Shown piece after piece: positions 36,275-45,422 of a stretch of DNA of 64,000 bases. Position 1 is the first letter of the stretch. Each line of letters begins with the position of its first letter. The DNA comes from JAMXLO01 sp963812075 (GTDB lineage Bacteria > Pseudomonadota > Alphaproteobacteria > Acetobacterales > Acetobacteraceae). The translations under genes and the position numbers were made by a program. The notes under the pieces were generated by a model. The model ran no database searches and was not told where the DNA came from. It saw only the letters and a list, made by a program, of their open reading frames with translations. Where the stretch lies: NCBI GenBank assembly GCA_963812075.1, contig CAWETN010000019.1:1-64000 (forward strand). The letters run 5' to 3'.

Positions 36275-37576
36275 ATGCGACGGGTCGTGCTGGCGAACGA
36301 GACCGACTGGGAGGGTTGGCGCAAGGCGACGCGCTCGCTGGTTCTTGCCGGCGTCGCGCCCCAGGATATTCGCTGGTCGGTGCGCTCGCATGACGAGGAC
36401 GGCGACCCGCTGCTCGAGGCGACCGGCAGCTTCTCGGTGCCGCGCGCGCTGGTCCAACTCGCATCGTTGGCGATCCAGGCGCGCGATGCGACACGGTTCG
36501 AACTGCTGTATCGCCTGGTGCTGCGCGCCAACGCCGGGGAGCAGGCGGACGACGACGATATGCGGCGCGCCCAGCGCCTCGCCCTCGCGGTACGCGCCGA
36601 GGCGCACAGGATGCGCACGCTGCTGCGCTTTCTTCCGGTCGAGGAGGCGGCGGGCCGGCGCTACCTCGGTTGGTATCAGCCGGCGCACTACGTGCTGGAG
36701 GCGAATGCCCAACTGATCACGCGGCGCTTCCCCAGCCTCCGCCTCACGATCCTCACGCCCTACGGCGGCGCGCACTGGGAGGGCACGGAACTGCGGTTCT
36801 CCCACGGCGTGGCGCCCGACGCCGTCGCGGACGACGCCGCGTTGCAATCATGGTGGGCCAGGCACTCCGGCCAGCTGCTGCGACAGTCCCGCGTGGGAAC
36901 CGCCATCCCCGAGGCGGAGGACCTTGATGAATCGCCTCGCCCGCCCGACCGTCCGCCGCTCGGCCCGGTGGTGCTCCCGCACCATGCGGACCCACCGCTG
37001 CAAGAGGCGATGCACGAGGCCTCGGACTGCCGCCGCTGCCATCTGTACGAGCCTGCGACGCAGACGGTGTTCGGCGAGGGGCCGGCGCATGCCAAGGTGC
37101 TTTTCGTAGGCGAGCAACCGGGAGATCAGGAGGACGTGATCGGCCGCCCGTTCGTCGGTCCCGCCGGGCAGGTGATGGACCGCGCGATGGAGGAAGCCGG
37201 CATCGACCGGCGAACCGTCTATATCACCAATGCCGTCAAGCACTTCAAATTCGAGCCGCGCGGCAAGCGGCGCATCCACAAGACGCCGGAGGCGGCCGAG
37301 ATCCAGGCGTGCCGGTTCTGGCTCGACGTCGAAATGGTGCGGCTGCGCCCGAAGCTGGTGGTCGCGATGGGCGGCAGTGCGGCGCGCGCGGTCCTCGGGC
37401 GAGCCGTCACGATCACGCGCGAGCGCGGGCGTCCGGTCGAGACACCCGACGGCCACACCGCGTTCGTGACCGTGCACCCGTCGTTCATCCTGCGGGTGCC
37501 CGATGCGGACGCCAAGGAGCGCGAGTACCGCGCCTTCGTGGCCGACCTGAAGAAGGTGGCCGGCCTGATCGGCTAG
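36275..37576 (+). CDS. UdgX-type uracil-DNA glycosylase fused to N-terminal DUF4130 domain
   Basis: 433 residues. The N-terminal 230 or so (WEGWRKATRSLVLAGVAP, YLGWYQPAHYVLEANAQ) match DUF4130. The C-terminal family-4-like UDG domain carries Fe-S-type cysteines (CRRCHLY and CRFW), FVGEQPGDQEDVIGRPFVGP and HPSFILR. The insert KRRIHKTP (331-338) is the UdgX-specific R-loop. Its His335 would form the covalent adduct with abasic sugar that makes UdgX bind uracil-DNA irreversibly. The fused arrangement is known in this family. The stop shares the palindrome CTAG with the convergent regulator's stop. Confidence 0.88.
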   Translation: MRRVVLANETDWEGWRKATRSLVLAGVAPQDIRWSVRSHDEDGDPLLEATGSFSVPRALVQLASLAIQARDATRFELLYRLVLRANAGEQADDDDMRRAQRLALAVRAEAHRMRTLLRFLPVEEAAGRRYLGWYQPAHYVLEANAQLITRRFPSLRLTILTPYGGAHWEGTELRFSHGVAPDAVADDAALQSWWARHSGQLLRQSRVGTAIPEAEDLDESPRPPDRPPLGPVVLPHHADPPLQEAMHEASDCRRCHLYEPATQTVFGEGPAHAKVLFVGEQPGDQEDVIGRPFVGPAGQVMDRAMEEAGIDRRTVYITNAVKHFKFEPRGKRRIHKTPEAAEIQACRFWLDVEMVRLRPKLVVAMGGSAARAVLGRAVTITRERGRPVETPDGHTAFVTVHPSFILRVPDADAKEREYRAFVADLKKVAGLIG

Positions 37577-38298
37577 GCGGCCACCACGGTTGCCGGCACA
37601 CCCTCGGGGTCCAGCCGGTAGCCGCCGCCCTCGGTAACCAGAAGTCGCGCGTTCGCCGGGTCCGGCTCGATCTTCTGGCGCAGCCGATAGATGTGGGTTT
37701 CCAGAGTGTGCGTGGTCACCGCCGCGTTGTAGCCCCACACCTCGTTCAGCAGCACCTGCCGCGCCACGGCGCGCGTGCCGGAGCGGTAGAGGAACTTGAG
37801 AATCGCCGCCTCCTTCTCGGTCAGGCGGATGCGGCGATTCTTCGATGGGTCCTGCAACAGCTTGGCCGAAGGGCGGAACGTGTAGGGACCGATGGTGAAG
37901 ACCGCGTCCTCGCTGTTCTCGAAGATCCGCAGCTGGGCGCGAAGCCGGGCCAGCAGTTCATTGAGCCGGAACGGCTTGGCGATGTAGTCGTTCGCACCGG
38001 AATCGAGGCCACGGACCACGTCGGTCTCGGCGTCCGAGCCGGTCAGCATGATGATCGGCATCTTCTGACCCTGCTTGCGCAGCTTCGTGCACAGGTCGCG
38101 ACCGTCGCCGTCGGGCAGGCCGACATCCAGGATGACCGCATCGAACCGCGCGTCCTTGGAGGCGAGCTTCGCTTCGGCCTCGCCGATGGATCCCGCCGGG
38201 ATCGCCACGAATTCGCCGTCGACCGCAAGCTGGTCCGCCAGGGTCTCACGCAGGACCCCGTCGTCATCAACGATCAAGATCGGTCGCTCTGCCGACAT
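37573..38298 (-). CDS. OmpR/PhoB-type response regulator
   Basis: 241 residues. Receiver domain 1-120: acidic pocket DDD (11-13), phospho-acceptor Asp58 in VILDVGLPDGDG, Thr in MLTGSD, Lys108 in YIAKPF. Winged-helix DNA-binding domain from about 135 to the end: RLTEKEAAILKFLYRSGTRA, LNEVWGYNAAVTTHTLETHI, YRLRQKIEP. No histidine kinase gene is adjacent, so the partner is elsewhere. The start ATG 38298 fits the family start (ILIVDDD). A perfect inverted repeat upstream (38461-38478) could be its own operator. Confidence 0.92.
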   Translation of the reverse strand: MSAERPILIVDDDGVLRETLADQLAVDGEFVAIPAGSIGEAEAKLASKDARFDAVILDVGLPDGDGRDLCTKLRKQGQKMPIIMLTGSDAETDVVRGLDSGANDYIAKPFRLNELLARLRAQLRIFENSEDAVFTIGPYTFRPSAKLLQDPSKNRRIRLTEKEAAILKFLYRSGTRAVARQVLLNEVWGYNAAVTTHTLETHIYRLRQKIEPDPANARLLVTEGGGYRLDPEGVPATVVAA

Positions 38299-38460
38299 CT
38301 GACTGCACCCCTCAACTCTGCCCGGCGCGCTTGGCGCCATCCCAGTTCGCCGGTGCCGGCGGGCTCTTGCCACCGCATGATTATCCAGCGCTCAATTAGC
38401 AACGTCCTGGTCGACTTCTCTCCGATCATCCTGCCATTGAGATTCGATCCGCTGCAAGAA

Positions 38461-38478
38461 GCTCACATTTCTGTGAGC
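38461..38478. promoter_or_regulatory. Perfect inverted repeat between regulator gene and ribA
   Basis: GCTCACA-TTTC-TGTGAGC, a 7-base perfect inverted repeat with a 4-base spacer, in the 331-base divergent region 38299-38629. The right half, CATTTCTGTG (38466-38475), is repeated at 38613-38622, just 8 bases before the ribA start codon. This could be a regulator-binding site, or a hairpin in the ribA leader. The rest of the region is lower in G+C and shows no gene. Confidence 0.45.
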
Positions 38479-38629
38479 GCCACCGAGACAGTTGAGCCGC
38501 TCTGCCATATAGTCACTGTGGCGGCGACCTCACATAGCGCTTTGTGGTTCCGCTTCCCGGTTGAGGGAGCAAGCTTAGGGTGAATCGTGACGAAATTCGG
38601 CCGCCAATGTTCCATTTCTGTGTGCGGCG

Positions 38630-39787
38630 ATGAATGATGGTCGCCCGACAGGCTGGCCGCCGACCGAGCGGCAGGACCAGCAGGCAGCGATCGACGCGGA
38701 CGTGATGCGCCTGCGGACCGTCCATCGGGCCGCGGCCGATCTGCGACGGGGGATCCCGGTGCTGCTGCTCGGCGAGGCACCGCTGATCCTGCTGGCGGCC
38801 GAGACGGCCGGTCCACGCGGTCTGGAGGAATTCGCGGCACTGGCGGGAGGACCTCCCGCGCTGCTGCTTGCGCCGCTCCGGGCGGCAGCTGTACTGCACG
38901 AGCCCGCGGAACCGGAAGGATCGGTCGTCGCACTGGATCTCGGTGCCGGGTTGCCGGGGCTGGACCTGCTGCGCAGTCTGGCAGACCCCACGCTGGAAGC
39001 GTTGCTGCCTGCGGACCCGAAATCGGTTCCCCCCCCGGTACTTGCCAGGGCCGCCCTGGTTCTGGCCAAGCTGGGTCGGCTGCTGCCCGCCGTCCTGGCG
39101 GCCAGTGTGGGTCCCGACGTCGCATCCGCAACGGAGCGGTTCGGCCTGTTCAGCGTGTTGGCAGCGGATCTTATGGCCTATCCCGTCACCGCTGCCGCGG
39201 GGTTGCGGCAGGTTGCCTCGGCGCGCGTCCCGCTGGAGAACGCGACCGACTCGCGCGTGATCGCCTTTCGCACCGAAGGATCTGCGATCGAGCACCTGGC
39301 CATCATGGTCGGACGCCCGGAAAACTCTGCCGCGCCCCTGGTGCGCATCCATTCCGAATGCTTCACCGGCGATCTGCTGGGCAGTCTTCGCTGCGACTGC
39401 GGCGCCCAGCTGCGCGGGGCGATCGCGCGCATGAGCGAAGAAGGTGCAGGAATCCTGCTCTACCTCGCGCAGGAAGGCCGCAACATCGGCCTGGTCAACA
39501 AGCTGCGAGCCTACACCTTGCAGGATCGCGGCCTTGACACGTTGGACGCGAACCGCGCCCTCGGATGGGGCGCGGATGAGCGGAACTTCCTGATCGCTGC
39601 AACCATGCTGAAATCGCTGGGCGTGGAGCACGTGCGACTGCTGACCAACAACCTGTCCAAGCTGGACGCGCTGGCCTCCTGTGGGATCGAGGTCGTCGGT
39701 CGCGAGGCGCATGCCTTCGCGCCCAATGGGGTGAACGACCACTATCTGGCGACCAAGGCCGAGCGGTTCGGTCACCTGCTGGACTAG
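38630..39787 (+). CDS. ribA: GTP cyclohydrolase II (riboflavin synthesis)
   Basis: 385 residues. Opens GTP to the pyrimidine precursor, formate and pyrophosphate in the first step of riboflavin synthesis. The zinc-binding block is ECFTGDLLGSLRCDCG. Others are LYLAQEGRNIGLVNKLRAY, RALGWGADERNF and LLTNNLSKLDALASCGIEV. The N-terminal 180 residues are an extra domain found in many alphaproteobacterial RibA proteins, in place of the DHBP synthase of RibBA. Start ATG 38630 (MNDGRPTG); one codon later a second ATG is possible. The L,D-transpeptidase gene begins 3 bases after the stop. Confidence 0.92.
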   Translation: MNDGRPTGWPPTERQDQQAAIDADVMRLRTVHRAAADLRRGIPVLLLGEAPLILLAAETAGPRGLEEFAALAGGPPALLLAPLRAAAVLHEPAEPEGSVVALDLGAGLPGLDLLRSLADPTLEALLPADPKSVPPPVLARAALVLAKLGRLLPAVLAASVGPDVASATERFGLFSVLAADLMAYPVTAAAGLRQVASARVPLENATDSRVIAFRTEGSAIEHLAIMVGRPENSAAPLVRIHSECFTGDLLGSLRCDCGAQLRGAIARMSEEGAGILLYLAQEGRNIGLVNKLRAYTLQDRGLDTLDANRALGWGADERNFLIAATMLKSLGVEHVRLLTNNLSKLDALASCGIEVVGREAHAFAPNGVNDHYLATKAERFGHLLD

Positions 39788-39790
39788 GCG

Positions 39791-40285
39791 ATGCGCGCCG
39801 ATGTGCACCCGGATGGTCGACTGGTGCTGGGTGGGCTGGTATTCCGCGCCGCCCTGGGCGAGGCAGGCGTCGCGGCGCACAAGTGCGAAGGCGACGGCGC
39901 CACGCCGACTGGTCTGCTGCCGCTGCGGCGTGTCCTGTACCGCGCAGACCGGCTGCCGGTGCCGCGCTGCGCGGTTCCGATCGAACCCGTCGCGCCCACC
40001 GATGCGTGGTGCGACGATCCGGGCGAGCCGGACTACAATCGGATGATACGGTTGCCCCATGACGGGCACTACGAAGAGCTCTGGCGCTCGGACAATCTGT
40101 ACGACCTGATCGGGGTACTGGGGTGGAACGACCAACCCGTGCAGCGCGGGCGCGGCTCTGCCATCTTCCTGCACGTGGCGCGCACCGACTACGCGCCGAC
40201 CGCCGGATGTATCGCCTTGTCCGTGAACGACCTGCGTCAGGTGCTGCGCGCCGGTCTGACCGCGCTGCGCGTGCTGCCCGCCTAG
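39791..40285 (+). CDS. L,D-transpeptidase (YkuD-type)
   Basis: 164 residues. The catalytic motif is SAIFLHVARTD followed by TAGCIAL, with His128 and nucleophile Cys140. GDGATPTGLLPL is the typical N-terminal substrate loop. The family makes or remodels 3-3 peptidoglycan cross-links or attaches proteins. No signal peptide or lipobox is evident, so export is not explained. Follows ribA by 3 bases, an arrangement seen in several alphaproteobacteria. Its stop shares CTAG with the convergent FHA gene. Confidence 0.88.
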   Translation: MRADVHPDGRLVLGGLVFRAALGEAGVAAHKCEGDGATPTGLLPLRRVLYRADRLPVPRCAVPIEPVAPTDAWCDDPGEPDYNRMIRLPHDGHYEELWRSDNLYDLIGVLGWNDQPVQRGRGSAIFLHVARTDYAPTAGCIALSVNDLRQVLRAGLTALRVLPA

Positions 40286-41592
40286 GCGGATCTCGTCCGA
40301 CGCGGGCGCAGAATCGCGACGCCGGGAAAGGCCTCCTTCCGGGTGCTGTCGGCCTGTTCGGCCTGCAGGACGCTCTGATATTCGCAGGTCACGACGTAAT
40401 TGCCGATGCGCACCAGCGAGCCGTGCGGCAGCGGCGCGGTCCCCTCCAGGCGTATGCCATCGATGAAGGTCCCGTTGGTCGAGCGCAGGTCGGTGATGCT
40501 GACAGCGTCGCCCTCCACATCGACGCGACAGTGCGTGCGCGACACCTCCGCACCCTCCAGCAACAGCGCACTCGGCGGCGCCCGGCCGATGGTCAGCGAA
40601 CCCGGCGGCAACGCCACACGGCGGACTGCGGTCTCCGGCTGCAGGATGACCAGGTGGTGCCGCGCCCCGGCCGTTGCCAGCAGCTGCCTCGCCTGCGCCG
40701 AGTTCAGATTCAGGGTCGCATCCGCCGAGACGTCGTCCTCGGATTCCGGCAATGTCAGCGCGAGGCTGCGGGCGACCTCCGGCAGGGCTGCCGCCGCGAC
40801 CCCGAGCGCCTGATGCAACTCCGACGCGGCACTGGCCGACAATGCCACGCGCAGCGACTTGCCGGGCTGGCGCTCGAGCAGACCCAGGGAGATCAAATAG
40901 GCGATGTGATCGCGCGTGGTCTGGAAGTTCTGCCCGGTCAGGTTGAGCAGGTTCGCCGCCATCTGGTCGGCCAGGATGCCCTGCTCGGTGCCGGCGAAGG
41001 CGGACACGCCGTAGCGCAGCTCGATCGCCATGTGCAGCAGGGTCCAGTGCGACAGCGAACTAAGATGCCGGATCGCCTCGACCCGTCTGGCGCGCGAGAG
41101 GTTCATCGCATCGAAGATGCGGTCGAGCGCCTGGCGCCAGGGGTCGCGGCAGCGCGAGAGGGATTGCAGGATGATGTTCCGCTGGTCGACGTCGATTTTG
41201 CGCGGCGGCGTGGCGCGCAGTGCCGGATCGAGCGTGGCCGCGGTGGCGCACAGTTCCTTGCCAAATGCCACCAGATGGCGGTCGAACAGCTCCAGCAGTG
41301 CCGGGGTCGGCACCACGACCGAACGCGCCGAAAGCGCCGCATCCGCCGGATCGACGATGCAGAGCTTCTGCTCCTTGATCTCGAGAATGCGCTCCTTGAC
41401 CGTGGAATCGTCGAGCAGGAACACCTGCTTGACCAACCCGTAAAGCTCCCCGACCGCGGCGCCCTCCCGGCCACTGGTGCAGAGATGCGTGACGATGTGC
41501 CATTGCGCCCGCCGGAACAGGCTGGGGAAATGGGCATGCCAGATCGCCTGGTAGGCGGACAGGAATCGAACGACTTCTCGCTCTGCCTGCAT
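40282..41592 (-). CDS. FHA-domain protein with winged-helix-like N-terminal regions
   Basis: 436 residues. The FHA domain is at the C-terminus (about 332-405): SLTIGRAPPSALLLEGAEVS, RTHCRV and DLRSTNGTFIDG carry the conserved Gly-Arg, Ser-x-x-His and Asn-Gly of the phosphothreonine pocket. The N-terminal 300 residues look like two helical winged-helix (MarR-like) units: HIVTHLCTSGREGAAVGELY and NLTGQNFQTTRDHIAYLISL. This suggests phospho-dependent DNA binding or transcription control. No Ser/Thr kinase is nearby. Start ATG 41592 (MQAERE); ATG 41616 would add eight residues. Confidence 0.8.
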   Translation of the reverse strand: MQAEREVVRFLSAYQAIWHAHFPSLFRRAQWHIVTHLCTSGREGAAVGELYGLVKQVFLLDDSTVKERILEIKEQKLCIVDPADAALSARSVVVPTPALLELFDRHLVAFGKELCATAATLDPALRATPPRKIDVDQRNIILQSLSRCRDPWRQALDRIFDAMNLSRARRVEAIRHLSSLSHWTLLHMAIELRYGVSAFAGTEQGILADQMAANLLNLTGQNFQTTRDHIAYLISLGLLERQPGKSLRVALSASAASELHQALGVAAAALPEVARSLALTLPESEDDVSADATLNLNSAQARQLLATAGARHHLVILQPETAVRRVALPPGSLTIGRAPPSALLLEGAEVSRTHCRVDVEGDAVSITDLRSTNGTFIDGIRLEGTAPLPHGSLVRIGNYVVTCEYQSVLQAEQADSTRKEAFPGVAILRPRRTRSA

Positions 41593-41654
41593 CGGCCGCT
41601 CCGCGTGACTCCCCACGTGTCCGGGGCAAGCTAGCTTAGCAGGGCGCTGAACGC

Positions 41655-41681
41655 AAAAACTGTGAAATGCGTCAACAGTTT
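41655..41681 (-). terminator. Weak hairpin with T-run at the end of hyuB
   Basis: On the minus strand AAACTGT pairs with ACAGTTT across an 11-base loop and is followed by a short T-run. The hyuB stop codon TGA lies inside the loop. It could end the hyuAB transcript or act as an operator for the FHA gene read onward. The stem is A/T-rich and short, so this is tentative. Confidence 0.35.
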
Positions 41682-43342
41682 ATGCTTTTTCCGATCAGTC
41701 GGGCGATCTTGCCGGATCGCAGGTCCGCGGCATGCGCCGCCGGATCGCGTTCGGCCGGGTCGCCGAAGCCGCCGCCGCCGCCGGTCTCGATCCGCACGGT
41801 CTCGCCTGCGGTGAGCACCATGCTCGCGGTTTTGGAGGACAGTTCCTCCGCATGCGCTCGACCGGCGTTGCGAACCAGCCGCGCCGTGCCGCCGGGACCA
41901 CCGCCTGCCAGGCCGGGTGCACCCAGCACGTGGCCGTCCGAGCGGACAGAGAATACGATGCCATCGCGCATCGCCCTGATCTGCCGGGCGATTCCCAACC
42001 CGCCACGATGGCGCCCGGCGCCGCCGGAGTCCGGCACCAGTGCGTACTCGTCCACCAGCAGCGCGTATTCGTTCTCCAGCGCCTCGGCCGGCAGGTTGGA
42101 GGTGTTGGTCAGATGCACATGGATCGCCTCCATCCCGTCTGCGTCGCTCCGCGCGCCCATGCCGCCACCCAGCGTCTCGAGATAGACGAAACTGCCCTCG
42201 CCGCTGCGCCGTGGTCCGGAGAAGATGATCGCCGGGACGCTGTCGTGCGACGCGGCCATGGCACGATCCGCCGGCAGCAGCCTGGCGAAAGCGCCGAACA
42301 GCGCCCGGGCGATCTTGTTGCAGGTGATACTGCGTGCGCCCACCGCGGCGGGAAACCGCGGACTGACCAGGCTTCCCGGTTCGGCGCGGATGTCGATGCA
42401 CTCGAACATGCCGCTGTTCGGCAACAGATCCGGATCGAGCAGCGTCTTCACCGCGTAGTACACCGTCGCACGCAGCGCGCTTTCCGGCACGTTGAACGCA
42501 CCGCGCGCCTCTGCCGCGGTGCCCGTGAAGTCCACTGTGAGAGTGTCGCCGTGCACGACCACGGTCGCGCGGATCGGCACCGGATCGCTGCCGATCCCGT
42601 CATCGTCGAGATACGCGGTGAACGTCGCCTCGCCGTCCGCCATGTCCCGGATGCGGTTGCGCAGCCGGCGTGCGGTGTAGGCCAGCAGATCCTCGGCCGC
42701 CTCGGTCACCGCGGGAAGCCCCATGCGCCCGGCAAGCTCCTGTGTGAGTGCGACGCCGCGCGCGTTGGCGGCGATCTGGACCTTCAGGTCCAGCGACCTC
42801 TCGTCGGGATCGCGCGAGTTGTGCGCGATCAGCGCCAGCAGATCCTCATCCAGCACACCGCCGCGCACCAGCCGGATCACCGGTAGACGCAGCCCCTCCT
42901 CGAACACCGAGCGCGCACGACCCGAAATCGAACCCGGCACCGGACCACCGACATCGGAGTGGTGGCCGACATTGGCGGCGAAGGCGCGCACCGCGCCGTC
43001 GATGAACACCGGCGTGACGACGGAGATGTCCGGCATGTGCGTGCCGCCGGCGAGGTAGGGATCATTCAGCACAAAGCTGTCGCCGTCCTGCATACGGGCG
43101 GTGTCGTAGCGCGCCAGCACCGCCTGCACGCTGCCCAGCAGCGAGCCGAGATGCAGCGGGATGTGCGAAGCCTGCGCGATCAGCCGCCCGCCCGCGTCGA
43201 ACAGCCCGACCGAACAGTCCTTGCGCTCCTTGATGTTGGTGGAGAACGACGAGCGGATCAGAGTGCTGCCCATGTCCTCGGCGATCGACAGCAGCCGGCT
43301 GCTGAACACCTCCATGGCGATCGGATCGGCAAGGCGCGTCAT
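41672..43342 (-). CDS. hyuB: Hydantoinase B/oxoprolinase family protein
   Basis: 556 residues. DPIAMEVFSSRLLSIAEDMG is the standard start of the family, then STNIKERKDCSVGLFDAGG and DSFVLNDPYLAGGTHMPD, which hold likely metal ligands. ADVGHHSDVGG-like VGHHSDVGG and the late GGGGFGDPAERDP are also typical. It acts with HyuA on hydantoins, 5-oxoproline or related cyclic amides, or in acetone-carboxylase-like reactions, using ATP. ATG 43342 overlaps the hyuA stop (ATGA). Substrate is not fixed by sequence. Confidence 0.9.
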   Translation of the reverse strand: MTRLADPIAMEVFSSRLLSIAEDMGSTLIRSSFSTNIKERKDCSVGLFDAGGRLIAQASHIPLHLGSLLGSVQAVLARYDTARMQDGDSFVLNDPYLAGGTHMPDISVVTPVFIDGAVRAFAANVGHHSDVGGPVPGSISGRARSVFEEGLRLPVIRLVRGGVLDEDLLALIAHNSRDPDERSLDLKVQIAANARGVALTQELAGRMGLPAVTEAAEDLLAYTARRLRNRIRDMADGEATFTAYLDDDGIGSDPVPIRATVVVHGDTLTVDFTGTAAEARGAFNVPESALRATVYYAVKTLLDPDLLPNSGMFECIDIRAEPGSLVSPRFPAAVGARSITCNKIARALFGAFARLLPADRAMAASHDSVPAIIFSGPRRSGEGSFVYLETLGGGMGARSDADGMEAIHVHLTNTSNLPAEALENEYALLVDEYALVPDSGGAGRHRGGLGIARQIRAMRDGIVFSVRSDGHVLGAPGLAGGGPGGTARLVRNAGRAHAEELSSKTASMVLTAGETVRIETGGGGGFGDPAERDPAAHAADLRSGKIARLIGKSINC

Positions 43343-45366
43343 GCGGCGACATCCATCAGCAGGTTCCCCGCGCGATCCACGATGACAGAGCAGCCTGGCG
43401 GCAGCAGCGTCGTCGCGCTCATTTCGTCGATCACGGCGGGGCCGGAGAGGCGCGCGCCGACAGCGAGCCCGCCGCGGTCGAATACCGGCGCCTCCATCCA
43501 GCCGGAGCCGAAGTAGACCTGGCGGGTGGTTCTGGCGTGCGGCGAACCCTCGGCCGCGACGAAGCGCGTCTCGGAACGGTCGATCAGGCCGATCACCTTC
43601 AGCCGGCAGTTCACCACTTCGATCGCGCGTCCCGGGACGTCGTAGCCATACTCGCGGCGATGCGCAGCTGCGAACGCGGCGAGGAAACCGTCCAGCCCCA
43701 TGCCATCCGCGAGCCGAACCTGGATCTCGTGGTTCTGTCCTCTGTAGCGCGCCTCGACGACGCGGTCGAAGCGCCGGCGATCGGCCGCGATGCGTTCGCT
43801 CTCAAGCCAGATGCCACCATCCGACTGCATCGCCGCGTAGTGGTCCAGGATACGCTGCCAGCTCTGCGCATCGGCCGTCACGATCTCGCTTCGCGTCACG
43901 TCAAAGCTCACGTCCGACAGCAGGATGCCGCGCGCGCACAGTGTGCCAGGTTCGACCGGCACCACGACCCGGCTGATCCCGCATTCGGCGGCGACCGCAG
44001 CGGCGTGCAGGGGACCGGCCCCGCCATAGGCGAACAGCGCGAAGTCACGCACGTCGTGCCCCCGCTCGGTGGACACCGTCCGGATGGTGCGGCTCATGTT
44101 GGCGACAGCGATGCGGATGATGCCCAACGCCGCCTGCTCGACGGCCAGGCCCATCGGGGCAGCGACGCGCGTAGCGATCGCACGGTGCGCCGCGGCCTCG
44201 TCCACCGGCATGCGGCCGCCGAGCAACGACACCGGATCGAGCCGGTGCAGTACCACGTTCGCATCGGTCAGCGTCGGCTCGGTGGCACGGTTGCCGTAGG
44301 CGACCGGCCCCGGATCGGCGCCGGCACTGCGCGGCCCGACCTTCAGCGCGCCGGCGTCGTCCAGCCATGCGATCGAACCGCCGCCCGCGCCGATCACATG
44401 CACATCGACCATCGGCGAGCGCACCGGATAGTCGGCGATCGTGCGACTGGACGCGAAGGCCGGCACACCGCGCTCGATCAGCGAGACGTCGGTGGATGTT
44501 CCGCCGGCGTCGAAGGTGATCAGGTCGGGTAGTCCGGCCGCACGCCCGATCGCCGCAGCACCCACGACGCCGGCGGCGGGCCCCGACAGGCAGCAACGCA
44601 CCGGGAAGGTCCGTACCGAATCCACCGACATCAATCCACCATTCGAATGGATGGTGTACGGCCTGGCCGTCAGCCCGATCGCCGCCAGCCGACCCAGGAA
44701 CCGGTCGAGATAGCGCGCCATCGGCGGCCCGATATAGGCGTTGATCACGGTGGTGGAGAACCGCTCGAACTCCCGGAACTCCGGCAACACGCCGGACGAG
44801 GCGGATAGATACGCCTGCGGCAGGCGCGCACGCACGAGCTCGGCGGCGCGCCGTTCATGCTCCTGGTTGAGATAGCTGTGCAGGAAACAGACGGCGATCG
44901 CCTGCACGCCCTGCGCCGCCAGCGCGTCTGCCGCGGCGAGCACCTCGGCTTCGTTGAGGGGCACCAGCACCGAGCCCGCCGCGTCGATTCGCTCGGTTAC
45001 CTCCACGCGGCGCTCGCGCGGCACCAGCGGCTCCGGGGTGCGCACAGTGTAGTCGTAGAGGTGCGGCCGCACCTGGCGGCCGATCTCCAGCACATCGCGA
45101 AACCCACGCGTGGTGATCAGGCCGGTGGCAACGCCGCGCCGCTCGATGACCATGTTCGTGGCGACAGTGGTGCCGTGCCCGATGAAGCTGATCTCCACCG
45201 GCGCGATGCGCAGCGAGTCCAGCAGCGAGCGCAGTCCGTGTTCGATCGCCTCGGACGGATCGGCCGGGGTGGACGGCAGCTTGAAATGCCGCATCGCCCC
45301 GGTTGCAGTATCGTGCAGGGTGAAGTCGGTGAACGTGCCGCCAACGTCGAAGCCGATGCGATACAT
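43339..45366 (-). CDS. hyuA: Hydantoinase A/oxoprolinase family protein
   Basis: 675 residues. The ATP-binding ASKHA fold starts with RIGFDVGGTFTDFTL; SFIGHGTTVATNMVIERRG and LITTRGFRDVLEIGRQ follow. A second nucleotide block is TFDAGGTSTDVSLIERG, with IGAGGGSIAW after it. FALFAYGGAGPLHA and VPVEPGTLCARG are further family landmarks. It forms the ATP-hydrolysing half of the hydantoinase/oxoprolinase with HyuB. First gene of the pair, with the TylF-like methyltransferase gene 56 bases upstream in the same direction. Confidence 0.9.
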   Translation of the reverse strand: MYRIGFDVGGTFTDFTLHDTATGAMRHFKLPSTPADPSEAIEHGLRSLLDSLRIAPVEISFIGHGTTVATNMVIERRGVATGLITTRGFRDVLEIGRQVRPHLYDYTVRTPEPLVPRERRVEVTERIDAAGSVLVPLNEAEVLAAADALAAQGVQAIAVCFLHSYLNQEHERRAAELVRARLPQAYLSASSGVLPEFREFERFSTTVINAYIGPPMARYLDRFLGRLAAIGLTARPYTIHSNGGLMSVDSVRTFPVRCCLSGPAAGVVGAAAIGRAAGLPDLITFDAGGTSTDVSLIERGVPAFASSRTIADYPVRSPMVDVHVIGAGGGSIAWLDDAGALKVGPRSAGADPGPVAYGNRATEPTLTDANVVLHRLDPVSLLGGRMPVDEAAAHRAIATRVAAPMGLAVEQAALGIIRIAVANMSRTIRTVSTERGHDVRDFALFAYGGAGPLHAAAVAAECGISRVVVPVEPGTLCARGILLSDVSFDVTRSEIVTADAQSWQRILDHYAAMQSDGGIWLESERIAADRRRFDRVVEARYRGQNHEIQVRLADGMGLDGFLAAFAAAHRREYGYDVPGRAIEVVNCRLKVIGLIDRSETRFVAAEGSPHARTTRQVYFGSGWMEAPVFDRGGLAVGARLSGPAVIDEMSATTLLPPGCSVIVDRAGNLLMDVAA

Positions 45367-45422
45367 GCGGGGTCCGTCTCAGCAACCCCGCGACTGTGCG
45401 GGCGGCCGGCGCCGCACTCAAG

